A DNA stretch of 64,000 nucleotides from Anaerolineaceae bacterium (lineage in GTDB: Bacteria; Chloroflexota; Anaerolineae; Aggregatilineales; Phototrophicaceae): positions 186,001 through 250,000 of the forward strand of contig WGMX01000008.1 of the NCBI GenBank assembly GCA_016124855.1. Direction: 5' to 3'. The notes beneath the pieces were generated by a model, which saw only the letters and a program-made list of their open reading frames with translations, had not been told where the DNA came from and ran no database searches. The position numbers and the translations under genes were made by a program. Each line of letters begins with the position of its first letter. Within the stretch, counting starts at the first letter, position 1. This document shows positions 35,616-44,076 of the stretch, piece by piece.

Positions 35616-37439
35616 ATGTCGCTGCGGCGAAAAACGTTGCTGATAATCGGGGCGACACTCATATGCCTAATGATTGTGATATATGCGTTCTCGCAGGCAA
35701 TCACCATGAATGGATTTCTCCATTTGGAAGAAACTACCGTTCAACGAAATGTTGACCGCGCCATTAACGCCCTGAACGACGAAATGGATGTAATCTATTC
35801 GACCAACCAAGATTGGGCAAATTGGACCGATACCTATAATTTTGTTGATGATTTGAACGACAACTATCGGGAAGGCAACACACATGACGGCATCTTTCAA
35901 TCATATGACCTAAATGTGATGCTTTTTGTGAATAACAAGAATGAGGTCGCATTTGCCAAAGCATATGACCAAGATGAAGATCAGGAAATGCCGGTGCCGA
36001 CCAGTCTTGATCCTTATTTGAAGCCAGATAGCATCCTACTTAACCACGTTGATGCCAATGGTGAACTGAACAAAGCGGGCGTAAAAGGGATTTTGATGCT
36101 CCCCGAAGGCCCGATGATGATCGTATCATCGCCCATTCTAACGACCGAAAAAGTAGGCCCAACACACGGCTCTATAATTTGGGGACGTTACTTGGATGCT
36201 AAAGAAATTCAGTCAATTGCCGATAAAACAAAGGTGGCATTAGCCATTCAGGAAATCACTCAACCTTCGGTTTCGGAAGACTTCGGTATTGCGTCAAAAT
36301 ACCTTAATGCTGGGCACTCAACTCTCATTCGCCCTCTGGACTCGCAGCTCATAGCCGGGTATGAAATCTTAAACGACATTTATGGCAACCCCGGCCTTAT
36401 TTATCGGGTAACGTTACCTCGCGACGTTTATGCACAGGGTCTGGTAAGCGTTTCGTCATTTATTGTCTCATTACTGGTTGTTGGAATCATATTTGTCGCC
36501 GCAACGCTGATACTGCTCGAAAAAGTGGTGCTGTCGCGGCTTGCGGACTTGAATACCAGCGTGAGCGGTATTCGCATCAGTAAGGATTTAACATCACGTG
36601 TCAAAGTAGCCGGAAATGACGAGCTAACAAGTCTAGGCACGGCAATAAATGGTATGTTGGAAGCACTGTCGCAGACTCATATTGAGCTTGAACAAGCGCG
36701 TGACGAAGCTTTGGATGCGCTAAAACTGAAGGCGCAGATTGTGGGTAACATCAGCCACGATGCCCGCACCCCCTTGAACGTCATCACACTGCGCGTCGAA
36801 ATGCTCAAACGAGGAATGTACGGAGCGCTGAGCGACAAACAAATCGAACTACTGGACACTGTACAAGTCAACGCCAATCAACTCCTATTTTTTATTGACA
36901 ACTTGCTTGATCAAGCCCAACTTGAAGCGGGCAAAGTCGTCATTTATAAAAACGAGTTTAGTCCCGCCGAGTTTTTCAAGACACTAGAATCGTCAATGAA
37001 GCCCTTGGCAGGCAAAAAACGACTTGAACTAAAAACAGAAATTACAGAAGACGTCCCTGCACGTTTAATGGGCGATCATCAACGACTAAATCAGATCCTA
37101 TCCAATCTGGTGGTTAACGCCATTAAATTTACTGATGAAGGTGGAATCAAAGTGAGGGCATTCTGCCCTGACAATCTTCATTGGGGATTTCAAGTCTCGG
37201 ACACCGGCTCGGGCATTCCCAAGGAAGCTCAGCAGCGCATATTTGAAGCATTCTGGCAAGTGGATGGCTCATCCACTCGTAAAGTTAATCGCGGAGTCGG
37301 GCTTGGTTTATCCATCGTTAGCCAGTTAACGAACTTGATGAACGGTAAGATCACAATTGACAGTGAAGAAGGGGTTGGAAGCACGTTCACCGTCATTTTG
37401 CCGATAGAGCTACCTGAAGGAGAACAAGTGCATGAATAG
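35616..37439 (+). CDS. Membrane histidine kinase with CHASE4 sensor
   Basis: Sensor kinase of 607 aa: membrane helix at residues 7-27, an extracellular CHASE4-type domain to about 270 (MDVIYSTNQDWANWTDTYNFV), a second helix, HAMP domain (LADLNTSVSGIRI), a coiled-coil linker, HisKA with His381 in NISHDARTPLN, and HATPase with NLVVNAIKFTDEGG, DTGSGIPKEAQQRIFEAF and GVGLGLSIV. SHDARTP replaces the usual SHELRTP, with Asp instead of Glu next to the His. GGAGG precedes the ATG. Its stop overlaps the receiver gene by eight bases, so the two are partners. The stimulus is unknown. Confidence 0.94.
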   Translation: MSLRRKTLLIIGATLICLMIVIYAFSQAITMNGFLHLEETTVQRNVDRAINALNDEMDVIYSTNQDWANWTDTYNFVDDLNDNYREGNTHDGIFQSYDLNVMLFVNNKNEVAFAKAYDQDEDQEMPVPTSLDPYLKPDSILLNHVDANGELNKAGVKGILMLPEGPMMIVSSPILTTEKVGPTHGSIIWGRYLDAKEIQSIADKTKVALAIQEITQPSVSEDFGIASKYLNAGHSTLIRPLDSQLIAGYEILNDIYGNPGLIYRVTLPRDVYAQGLVSVSSFIVSLLVVGIIFVAATLILLEKVVLSRLADLNTSVSGIRISKDLTSRVKVAGNDELTSLGTAINGMLEALSQTHIELEQARDEALDALKLKAQIVGNISHDARTPLNVITLRVEMLKRGMYGALSDKQIELLDTVQVNANQLLFFIDNLLDQAQLEAGKVVIYKNEFSPAEFFKTLESSMKPLAGKKRLELKTEITEDVPARLMGDHQRLNQILSNLVVNAIKFTDEGGIKVRAFCPDNLHWGFQVSDTGSGIPKEAQQRIFEAFWQVDGSSTRKVNRGVGLGLSIVSQLTNLMNGKITIDSEEGVGSTFTVILPIELPEGEQVHE

Positions 37440-37794
37440 ACCCTTTATTATGATTGTAGAAGATGATGTTGAACTCAGCGACATTATCTCTACGGTCTTA
37501 CAAGAAAATGGCTTGTTTACCGAAACGGTACGCGATGGGGGAGTAGCAATAGATCGTATTACAGCAACTAACCCCGACGTTATTTTACTTGATATGCACT
37601 TACCCAATGTATCTGGAAGCGACATCCTGACAAGCATTCGCTCGACGCCGCAGCTCAGCCAAACTCGGGTGGTTATTACGACTGCGGACGCATTACTAGG
37701 ACGGGCAAATGAGGGCAAAGCCGATTTAGTACTCATTAAGCCCATTACCTTTGACCAAATCATCGGGCTCACAACACGTTTAGTTAAGTTGTAG
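37432..37794 (+). CDS. Stand-alone response-regulator receiver
   Basis: Receiver-only protein of 120 aa: acidic triad at Asp11, Asp12 and phospho-acceptor Asp54 (VILLDMHLPN), Thr in VVITTA and Lys in LIKPIT. There is no output domain, so it cannot bind DNA itself; it may pass phosphate on, act as a sink or bind a target protein. Translationally coupled to the CHASE4 kinase. It ends before a bidirectional terminator shared with valS. Confidence 0.92.
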   Translation: MNRPFIMIVEDDVELSDIISTVLQENGLFTETVRDGGVAIDRITATNPDVILLDMHLPNVSGSDILTSIRSTPQLSQTRVVITTADALLGRANEGKADLVLIKPITFDQIIGLTTRLVKL

Positions 37795-37818
37795 TCAGTC
37801 AAATAGTTGGTTGTTGCT

Positions 37819-37847
37819 TCAGGGGTGATCGACTGCTTCACCCCTGA
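37819..37847. terminator. Bidirectional terminator between the receiver gene and valS
   Basis: TCAGGGGTGA and TCACCCCTGA pair over ten bases around a nine-base loop in the 65-base convergent gap. It is followed by ATTAAATTA on the plus strand, which is only a modest T tract. Confidence 0.6.
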
Positions 37848-37859
37848 TTAAATTATGAA

Positions 37860-40478
37860 CTACTTACACAGACCAGCTAAACGTTCATTGATTTGTGTGA
37901 TACTTGCTTCCAATTCAGCCAATTTGGTGCGCTCCCGTTCAACCACATCAGGACGCGCACGACTGACAAACTGTTCATTGCCCAGCATGTTCTTTGACTT
38001 TACAATCTGTTCCTGTAATTTGCCCTGCTCTTTCGTGAGGCGCTCACATTCAGCAGCGACATCTACCAACCCTGCCAAAGGTAAATAGAAAGTGACATCG
38101 CTCCCCACAATGGAAGCTGATTCCTCAGGAGCAGATGCGCTCTGTTCCAGCAAAGTCAGTTGCGAAATATTACACAGTCGGGCAAACAGATAACTGTACT
38201 GTTCCAAATGCGCCCGATAGCTTCCCGGTGCAACCACGGCGCTAATTTTGCGCGCTGGGTCAACAGCATATTCAGCACGAACATTGCGCACCCCGCGAAC
38301 CAAATCCATCAGTGTAACCATTTCGGCCTCAGATTTATCATCTAGATAGGCTGAATCAGCAACAGGCCACTTCGCGAGGATCAGTGCCGACTTGGTATTG
38401 GGCAAATAGCTCCACAATTCTTCGGTAACAAACGGCATATACGGGTGAAGTAAGCGCAAACTGGTATTGAGAATATGCAGCAAGACTCGGCGCGTATTCT
38501 CTTTGGCCTTCGCATCGCCTTCGTACAGCGGATATTTACTGATCTCGATATACCAATCTGCAAACTCTCCCCACAGGAAATCGTAAACCTGTCTGCCCGC
38601 CTCACCATATTGGTAGGTATCGAACAGGTATTGAACGCTGCTCGTCAAGCGTGTCAGGCGGCTCATGATCCAGCGCGAGGGCAAATCAAGTTCGTGGGCA
38701 GCCGGTAATCCATCGGGAATCTGACCTTCAATATTACCCAGTACAAAGTTGGTCATCTGCCAGACTTTGTTGACGAAACGCCAATTGGCCTCCACCTTTT
38801 CACTATCGAGGTTGATGTCGTTACCGGGTGTTCCGCTGGTCGCCAAGGTAAATCGCAGCGGGTCTGCACCGTATTGATCGACCAGTTCGAGGGGATCAAT
38901 AGTATTACCCAACGACTTGCTGATCTTCCGTCCAAACTTATCTCGAATAAGTCCATGTAGATAAACCGTATGGAATGGGGGTTTATCAGTAAACCACAGT
39001 CCCAGCATAATCATGCGTGCCACCCAGAAGAACAAGATGTCGTAGCCTGTTTCCATGATCGAAGTTGGGTAGAAACGCTTTAGATCTGCTGTTTCCTCGG
39101 GCCAACCGAGAGTGCTAAACGGCCATAGGCCGCTGCTAAACCATGTATCTAGCACATCTTCTTCAGGTGTCCAACCATCCCCTTTAGGCGGCGTTTTTCC
39201 CACGTGGATTGTGCCATCGGTATGTATCCATGCGGGGATGCGATGCCCCCACCACAGTTGACGGCTGACACACCAATCTTCGATGTTTTCTAGCCAGTGA
39301 TAGTAAACTTTCTCGAACCGCTCCGGCACAATTTTGATGCTACCATCACGCACGGCGGCAATGGCTTTTTCCGCTAGCGGTTTGATCTTGAGGAACCACT
39401 GGGTACTCATCAACGGTTCAATCACTTCACCGCCGCGTTGGCTTCGTGGAACAACGTGATTATGTTCCTCGACCTTAATGGTCAACCCCAATGCCGTCAT
39501 ATCCGCCCAAATCTTTTCGCGGCACACAAAGCGATCTAATCCAGCGTACCGCCCTGCCGCCTCGTTCATGGTCGCATCACGATTCATAACGTTGATGAAC
39601 TGTAATTTGTATTTGATGCCAATTTCATAGTCGTTGAAATCATGGGCGGGTGTAATTTTCAATGCACCGGTACCAAATTCACGATCCACATATTCATCCG
39701 CAATCACCGGAATCGCACGGTTCAGCACCGGCACATAAGCTGTTTTGCCAATGAGATGTTTATAACGATCATCATCAGGGTGGACGCACACAGCCGTATC
39801 ACCCAAAATGGTTTCAGGGCGCGTGGTTGCCACTGGAATAAACTCGCCACCTTCAACCGGATATTTGAAAAAGTAGAGTTTGCCCGGTTCTTCTTCACGC
39901 TCAACTTCCAAGTCCGAAACTGCTGTTTGTAAACCGGGACTCCAATTCACCAAGCGTGGGCCACGATAAATTAAGCCCTCGTCATAGAGCGAAATGAACA
40001 CATCCTGCACAGCGTTCGATAAACCATCATCGAGTGTAAAGCGCTCGCGGCTCCAATCACAACTAGCCCCCATCCGGCGAAGTTGGTCTGTAATCCGACC
40101 GCCATATTTCTCTTTCCACGCCCATGTCCGTGCAAGAAATTCTTCTCGCCCAACTTCTTGCCGGCTTGTGCCTTCATCCCGCAGCATTTTCTCGACCTGC
40201 AACTGCGTGGCAATACCGGCATGATCTGTACCCGGAACCCACAGCGCAGCTTTGCCCCGCATCCGTTCATAGCGTGTCATCAAGTCTTCTACTGTGGTAA
40301 ACAACGCATGACCTGTATGCAATGCACCGGTGACGTTGGGCGGCGGCATACTGACGGTGAACGGTTCGGCGTCCCGCGGCACGACTTCCGGTTTGAACCA
40401 TCCACTTTGCTCCCACCACTTATAAATGCGCCCCTCAGCTTCTTTGAAGTCAAAGTTTTTGGGCATTGCTTTGGCCAT
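37860..40478 (-). CDS. valS: Valyl-tRNA synthetase
   Basis: Class I synthetase of 872 aa that charges tRNA-Val and edits mis-activated threonine. The HIGH signature is PPPNVTGALHTGHAL near residue 47, KMSKS is KFGRKISKSLGNT, and the editing domain (VATTRPETILGDTAVCVHPDD) is inserted between them. The C-terminal coiled-coil arm (LVDVAAECERLTKEQGKLQEQI onward, stated by its first residues) is typical of bacterial ValRS. The gene has its own promoter and a T-box leader, so it is induced when uncharged tRNA-Val accumulates. AGGAG lies about ten bases before the ATG at 40478. Confidence 0.97.
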   Translation of the reverse strand: MAKAMPKNFDFKEAEGRIYKWWEQSGWFKPEVVPRDAEPFTVSMPPPNVTGALHTGHALFTTVEDLMTRYERMRGKAALWVPGTDHAGIATQLQVEKMLRDEGTSRQEVGREEFLARTWAWKEKYGGRITDQLRRMGASCDWSRERFTLDDGLSNAVQDVFISLYDEGLIYRGPRLVNWSPGLQTAVSDLEVEREEEPGKLYFFKYPVEGGEFIPVATTRPETILGDTAVCVHPDDDRYKHLIGKTAYVPVLNRAIPVIADEYVDREFGTGALKITPAHDFNDYEIGIKYKLQFINVMNRDATMNEAAGRYAGLDRFVCREKIWADMTALGLTIKVEEHNHVVPRSQRGGEVIEPLMSTQWFLKIKPLAEKAIAAVRDGSIKIVPERFEKVYYHWLENIEDWCVSRQLWWGHRIPAWIHTDGTIHVGKTPPKGDGWTPEEDVLDTWFSSGLWPFSTLGWPEETADLKRFYPTSIMETGYDILFFWVARMIMLGLWFTDKPPFHTVYLHGLIRDKFGRKISKSLGNTIDPLELVDQYGADPLRFTLATSGTPGNDINLDSEKVEANWRFVNKVWQMTNFVLGNIEGQIPDGLPAAHELDLPSRWIMSRLTRLTSSVQYLFDTYQYGEAGRQVYDFLWGEFADWYIEISKYPLYEGDAKAKENTRRVLLHILNTSLRLLHPYMPFVTEELWSYLPNTKSALILAKWPVADSAYLDDKSEAEMVTLMDLVRGVRNVRAEYAVDPARKISAVVAPGSYRAHLEQYSYLFARLCNISQLTLLEQSASAPEESASIVGSDVTFYLPLAGLVDVAAECERLTKEQGKLQEQIVKSKNMLGNEQFVSRARPDVVERERTKLAELEASITQINERLAGLCK

Positions 40479-40499
40479 CTTTTATCTCCTCTGTCCCTA

Positions 40500-40757
40500 G
40501 AAAACAAAAAACCTTTCGTCCCCGGACAAGGACGAAAGGTTTAGCTTCCGTGGTACCACCTTGTTTCCCCACGCCACTAAGCATGAGGCACTCAATCGCT
40601 ATAACGGGCTTACCCGTCAAGGCTTACTTGAGTTCAGCCTTGCAACTCCGGGGTGACTTTCGGTTCACACATGTAAGTGGGCTTTCAGCCTTTTGACCCA
40701 CATTCTCTGTTACAGGGGTGTAAACGTACTTTTCCCCATCACCGTCTTTATTGAATT
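40500..40757 (-). ncRNA. T-box leader of valS, GUC (valine) specifier
   Basis: On the minus strand this 258-base leader contains the AGAGAA opening, a stem-I arm, the specifier triplet GUC followed by A at 40657-40655 (in AAAGTCACCCCGGAG), the T-box core AAGGTGGTACCACGG (40563-40549) and the terminator. GUC is a valine codon, matching the downstream synthetase. Uncharged tRNA-Val should pair with specifier and T-box UGGN bulge and favour antitermination. Confidence 0.93.
40501..40540 (-). terminator. Regulated terminator of the valS T-box
   Basis: ACCTTTCGTCC/GGACGAAAGGT form an 11-bp stem (40540-40511) with an 8-base loop, then TTTTTTGTTTT on the minus strand. The T-box sequence directly precedes it. 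Confidence 0.9.
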
Positions 40758-40764
40758 TGATGTC

Positions 40765-40794
40765 AGTATATCATGCCCGAATTTTGAGCGTCAA
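40765..40794 (-). promoter_or_regulatory. Sigma70 promoter of valS
   Basis: TTGACG (40794-40789), an 18-base spacer and TATACT (40770-40765) on the minus strand, just upstream of the T-box leader. Confidence 0.75.
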
Positions 40795-40829
40795 TACTGC
40801 TCAAAGACATGACTAAAGAATTAAGAGCT

Positions 40830-40857
40830 TTGCTTGCACCGCCTATCCTTATATGCT
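40830..40857 (+). promoter_or_regulatory. Candidate promoter of the REC-CpaE gene
   Basis: TTGCTT (40830-40835), 16 bases, TATGCT (40852-40857), ending 50 bases before the ATG. The remaining bases of the 429-base gap (40479-40907) hold the valS leader and its promoter. Confidence 0.4.
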
Positions 40858-40907
40858 AGACTCTTTTTATAGAAAATTTCAACTTATCCCAAAGAAATCT
40901 AACCGGC

Positions 40908-42074
40908 ATGGCTGAAAAAATTCTCATCGTTGATGACGATTTAGATAGTTTGAAACTTATTGGGTTGATGTTGCAACGGCATGGGTATGAGGTGGTTGCT
41001 GCCAACTCAGGTACTCAAGCCCTTGCAAAAGCCACCAACGACCATCCGAATCTCATCATCCTTGATGTGATGATGCCGGATATGGATGGCTATGAAGTGT
41101 GCCGGCGACTGCGATCAAATAATGATACGCGTCCTATTCCTATCATCATGTTTACAGCCAAGACCTTAGTTGATGACAAAGTAGCTGGCTTTGAGGCAGG
41201 TGCGGATGACTACTTGACCAAGCCAACCCATCCTGCTGAACTTGCTTCACGCGTAAAAAGCGTTCTTTCCCGAAGCGGCGTTCCCCAAAAGAAAGCGGAA
41301 CCACAGCGTGGAAGCGCCATCGGAGTCATTGGTGCCAAGGGTGGCGTAGGTACAACGACGGTAGCATTAAATGTTGCCGCAGCGTTTTTGACGAAATCCG
41401 AAAAACCGGTAGTGGCGGATTTCCGGCTTGGATCGGGCAGCCTCGGCTTGTTTATGGGTTTTAACCAATCTTACGGAATGGCAAATGTCCTTAGCAAACC
41501 GCCCGCTGACATTCGCGCGTCACTCATTGAAGGCGAAATCGTCAACCATGCTTCAGGATTGCGAGCGTTGCTCTCATCTATTCGCAGCAAAGAATCCCTC
41601 ATTAACTTTTCAGCCGAATCGGCCTCTACTGTTGTTAAAACACTACGTACATTAGGTAATCCTTCAGTTTATGATCTTGGCAGCAGCTTAAATGGCATCA
41701 GCACACGCCTTCAGCGTGAGATGGATCAAGTACTGCTAGTGGTCGAGCCGAACCCGGTCGCACTCCAGATGGCACGGGATATGTTACAGGAAATGGAGCC
41801 GCCGGGGAGTACAACGGGACGAATCCATATTGTGGTTGTCAATCGCGTACAATCCAGTGTTCAGACACCGTGGCACGAAATTGAACAATCATTAGGGCAT
41901 GAGTTACGCAGCATTATACCTGCGGCGCATGACCAAATTTTCCAAGCGGCTCGTGCCGGTTCGCCGATTGTTACGGCACAACCCACCTTACCGATTTCAA
42001 CCCAAATCACTAAATTGGCTGACGAACTTTCGACGCGTTTAAAGGCGATGGTTCCTAGCGAAGCGCGACCTTAA
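40908..42074 (+). CDS. Receiver-CpaE/TadZ-like ATPase fusion
   Basis: Protein of 388 aa. Residues 1-122 are a receiver with Asp53 (LIILDVMMPDMDGYE) and Lys in YLTKPTHP. After a short linker a MinD/CpaE-type P-loop domain begins at IGVIGAKGGVGTTTVALNV; the deviant Walker A Lys is the first in GAKGGVGTT. Later strands are degenerate: DLGSSLNGIS replaces the usual DLP motif. CpaE/TadZ proteins mark the pole and help place type IV pilus/Tad secretion machines, but no Tad gene is in the window. The partner kinase may be the GAF kinase two genes downstream. Expression from its own promoter is likely. Confidence 0.9.
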   Translation: MAEKILIVDDDLDSLKLIGLMLQRHGYEVVAANSGTQALAKATNDHPNLIILDVMMPDMDGYEVCRRLRSNNDTRPIPIIMFTAKTLVDDKVAGFEAGADDYLTKPTHPAELASRVKSVLSRSGVPQKKAEPQRGSAIGVIGAKGGVGTTTVALNVAAAFLTKSEKPVVADFRLGSGSLGLFMGFNQSYGMANVLSKPPADIRASLIEGEIVNHASGLRALLSSIRSKESLINFSAESASTVVKTLRTLGNPSVYDLGSSLNGISTRLQREMDQVLLVVEPNPVALQMARDMLQEMEPPGSTTGRIHIVVVNRVQSSVQTPWHEIEQSLGHELRSIIPAAHDQIFQAARAGSPIVTAQPTLPISTQITKLADELSTRLKAMVPSEARP

Positions 42075-42101
42075 CAGTGGTCGCCGTGCAGTATTATATT
42101 T

Positions 42102-42881
42102 ATGGGAAGTGATCAGGCGCAAATCGCCGCCCAACTCCTTCGCGCTGCTCACGCTGTGGTCGCGTTAACTGGCGCTGGAATCAGTACGCCTTCAGGAATA
42201 CCCGATTTCCGCAGCCCAAAATCAGGTTTGTGGGAAGGTGTTGATCCGCTTACTGTTGCCAGCATCTATGGCTTTCGTGAGCATCCTCAAGCCTTTTACG
42301 ATTGGATTTATCCCCTTACTAAGCTCATTGTTGAAGCACAACCCAACCCTGCTCACACAGCGCTGGTGACATTGGAAAATCAGGGTACTCTAAGAGGCGT
42401 TATCACCCAAAATATTGACATGCTGCATACCCGCGCAGGCAGTGGCTGCGTCAAAGAATTACATGGTCAGTTCAGGGAAGCCACCTGTATACACTGCTTC
42501 ACAGTGTTTCCAGCCGCACCCATCATCGAGCAGTTTTTACAGGATCACCAAGTGCCTCACTGCCCGCACTGCGGTAATGTTCTCAAACCCAATGTGATCC
42601 TTTTTGGTGAACAACTGCCGATTAAACCGTTTATGGAAGCGCAGGATTTAGCACGCCAAGCTGATTTGATGTTAGTAATCGGGACATCACTCGAAGTTGC
42701 TCCTGCTTCAGATTTACCCATGTTGGCACTTCGAAATGGCGCTAAAATGATAATCATTAATCTTGAGTCGACACATTTGGATAATGCTGCTACGGTCGTC
42801 ATTCACGGCAACGCGGCGGAAGTGCTGCCCGAAATTTTGCAGCAGATGGAGTACATTCATGAGCATGACAGTCAACAGTAG
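42102..42881 (+). CDS. Sir2-family NAD-dependent protein deacylase
   Basis: Sirtuin of 259 aa. Nucleotide-binding ALTGAGISTPSGIPDFRS, TQNIDMLH and the catalytic His in ELHGQF are present. A zinc site is formed by CIHC and CPHC. FGEQLP, then IGTSLEVAPAS, complete the motif set. Acting in the cytosol it removes acyl groups from protein lysines, consuming NAD. It is placed 27 bases after the REC-CpaE gene and overlaps the GAF kinase start by 23 bases, an unusual sirtuin context that hints at acylation control of the signalling pair. Confidence 0.95.
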   Translation: MGSDQAQIAAQLLRAAHAVVALTGAGISTPSGIPDFRSPKSGLWEGVDPLTVASIYGFREHPQAFYDWIYPLTKLIVEAQPNPAHTALVTLENQGTLRGVITQNIDMLHTRAGSGCVKELHGQFREATCIHCFTVFPAAPIIEQFLQDHQVPHCPHCGNVLKPNVILFGEQLPIKPFMEAQDLARQADLMLVIGTSLEVAPASDLPMLALRNGAKMIIINLESTHLDNAATVVIHGNAAEVLPEILQQMEYIHEHDSQQ

Positions 42882-44076
42882 CGATGCTGACCAAGTCATC
42901 GCCCATTATCAGCGTTTGATCGAAATCAGCCAGCAGCTTAATTCGACACTTGATCTTGGCAGCCTACTGAAAAAGATTATCTCCGCCGCGCGCGAGTTAA
43001 CCAACACCGAAGCGGCTTCTATTATGTTGATTGAACCAGCAACCGGCGACTTACGTTTTGAAATTGCTTCCAACATCGCTGTACAAGATATGGAAGAAAT
43101 CATCATCCCCAAAGGCAGCGGCATCGCGGGATGGGTTGCCCAACACGGCGAACCCCGTGTGATTAATGACGTAACCCAAGAACCCACTTGGAGCAATCGC
43201 GTTGACGACACCATCGAGTTCCATACCCGCAGTATTTTGGCTGTTCCTCTGCGTACCCACACAAAGGTGATCGGCGTATTGGAAGGCATCAACAAAATCG
43301 GCGGTGGCGGCTGGACTGAAAACGACATCAACACCTTAAATACATTGGCGAGTCAAGCTGCCATCGCTATCGAAAATGCTCGCTTGTTTCAGCAAAATGA
43401 CTTCATTGCTGAAATGGTACATGAACTGCGCACACCGCTTGCTGCGCTCAAGGCCAGCACGGTTCTGCTCTTACGCCCGGATTTACCGGATAATCGCCGC
43501 CATGACATCATCACCACGATGCACAGTGAGACCGAACGGTTGTCTCGCTTGACGAGTGAGTTTTTGGATTTAGCGCGTCTTGAATCGGGACGCGCACGGT
43601 TAGAAACGTCGCGCTTCGACACCAACAAACTGCTTGAAGAAAGTGTCGATGTGGTCGTGCAGCAAGCCAACGACAAAAACATTGCAATCAATATCAGTTG
43701 CAACTCGCTTACAGCCAATGCAGATCGTGGTAAAGTCAAGCAAGTGCTGCTGAACCTGCTGACAAATGCTATCAAGTACAACCGTGAAGGTGGCTGGATT
43801 CATGTCACAGGACAAGCCGTGAAGAATCACGAAAACTTGCCTTATATCCAAATCGCAGTGCAGGACAACGGCTATGGTATCGCCAAAGAACACCAGAAGC
43901 ACATGTTCGAGAAGTTCTATCGGGTAGCAGATACCGCAGGATTCACACAAGGGACTGGCTTAGGCTTGGCGATTGCCAGACACATTGTTGAAGGACACGG
44001 CGGACAAATCACCTTAGAAAGTGATGTGGGGGTGGGTTCGACTTTTGCCTTCACCATTCCGCAGGCAACACGCTAA
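42859..44076 (+). CDS. GAF-domain sensor histidine kinase
   Basis: Soluble kinase of 405 aa. The ATG at 42859 has GGAG seven bases upstream; it lies inside the sirtuin gene. A GAF domain (about residues 22-165; EAASIMLIEP, GSGIAGWVAQHGEP, LAVPLRTHTKVIGVLE) precedes HisKA with His188 in VHELRTPLAALK and a HATPase domain (LLNLLTNAIKYNREGG, DNGYGIAKEHQKHMFEKF, GTGLGLAIARHIVEGHGG). No membrane segment. The stop overlaps the convergent alcohol dehydrogenase stop (CTAA). It may phosphorylate the REC-CpaE protein. Confidence 0.94.
   Translation: MSMTVNSSDADQVIAHYQRLIEISQQLNSTLDLGSLLKKIISAARELTNTEAASIMLIEPATGDLRFEIASNIAVQDMEEIIIPKGSGIAGWVAQHGEPRVINDVTQEPTWSNRVDDTIEFHTRSILAVPLRTHTKVIGVLEGINKIGGGGWTENDINTLNTLASQAAIAIENARLFQQNDFIAEMVHELRTPLAALKASTVLLLRPDLPDNRRHDIITTMHSETERLSRLTSEFLDLARLESGRARLETSRFDTNKLLEESVDVVVQQANDKNIAINISCNSLTANADRGKVKQVLLNLLTNAIKYNREGGWIHVTGQAVKNHENLPYIQIAVQDNGYGIAKEHQKHMFEKFYRVADTAGFTQGTGLGLAIARHIVEGHGGQITLESDVGVGSTFAFTIPQATR

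Noticed and set aside
37410..37841. Minus-strand gene opposite the receiver
   Set aside because: It is the antisense shadow of a coupled kinase-receiver pair and ignores the terminator.
40500..40757. tRNA gene
   Set aside because: The stem-rich region fits a T-box leader; there is no cloverleaf with TPsiC arm.
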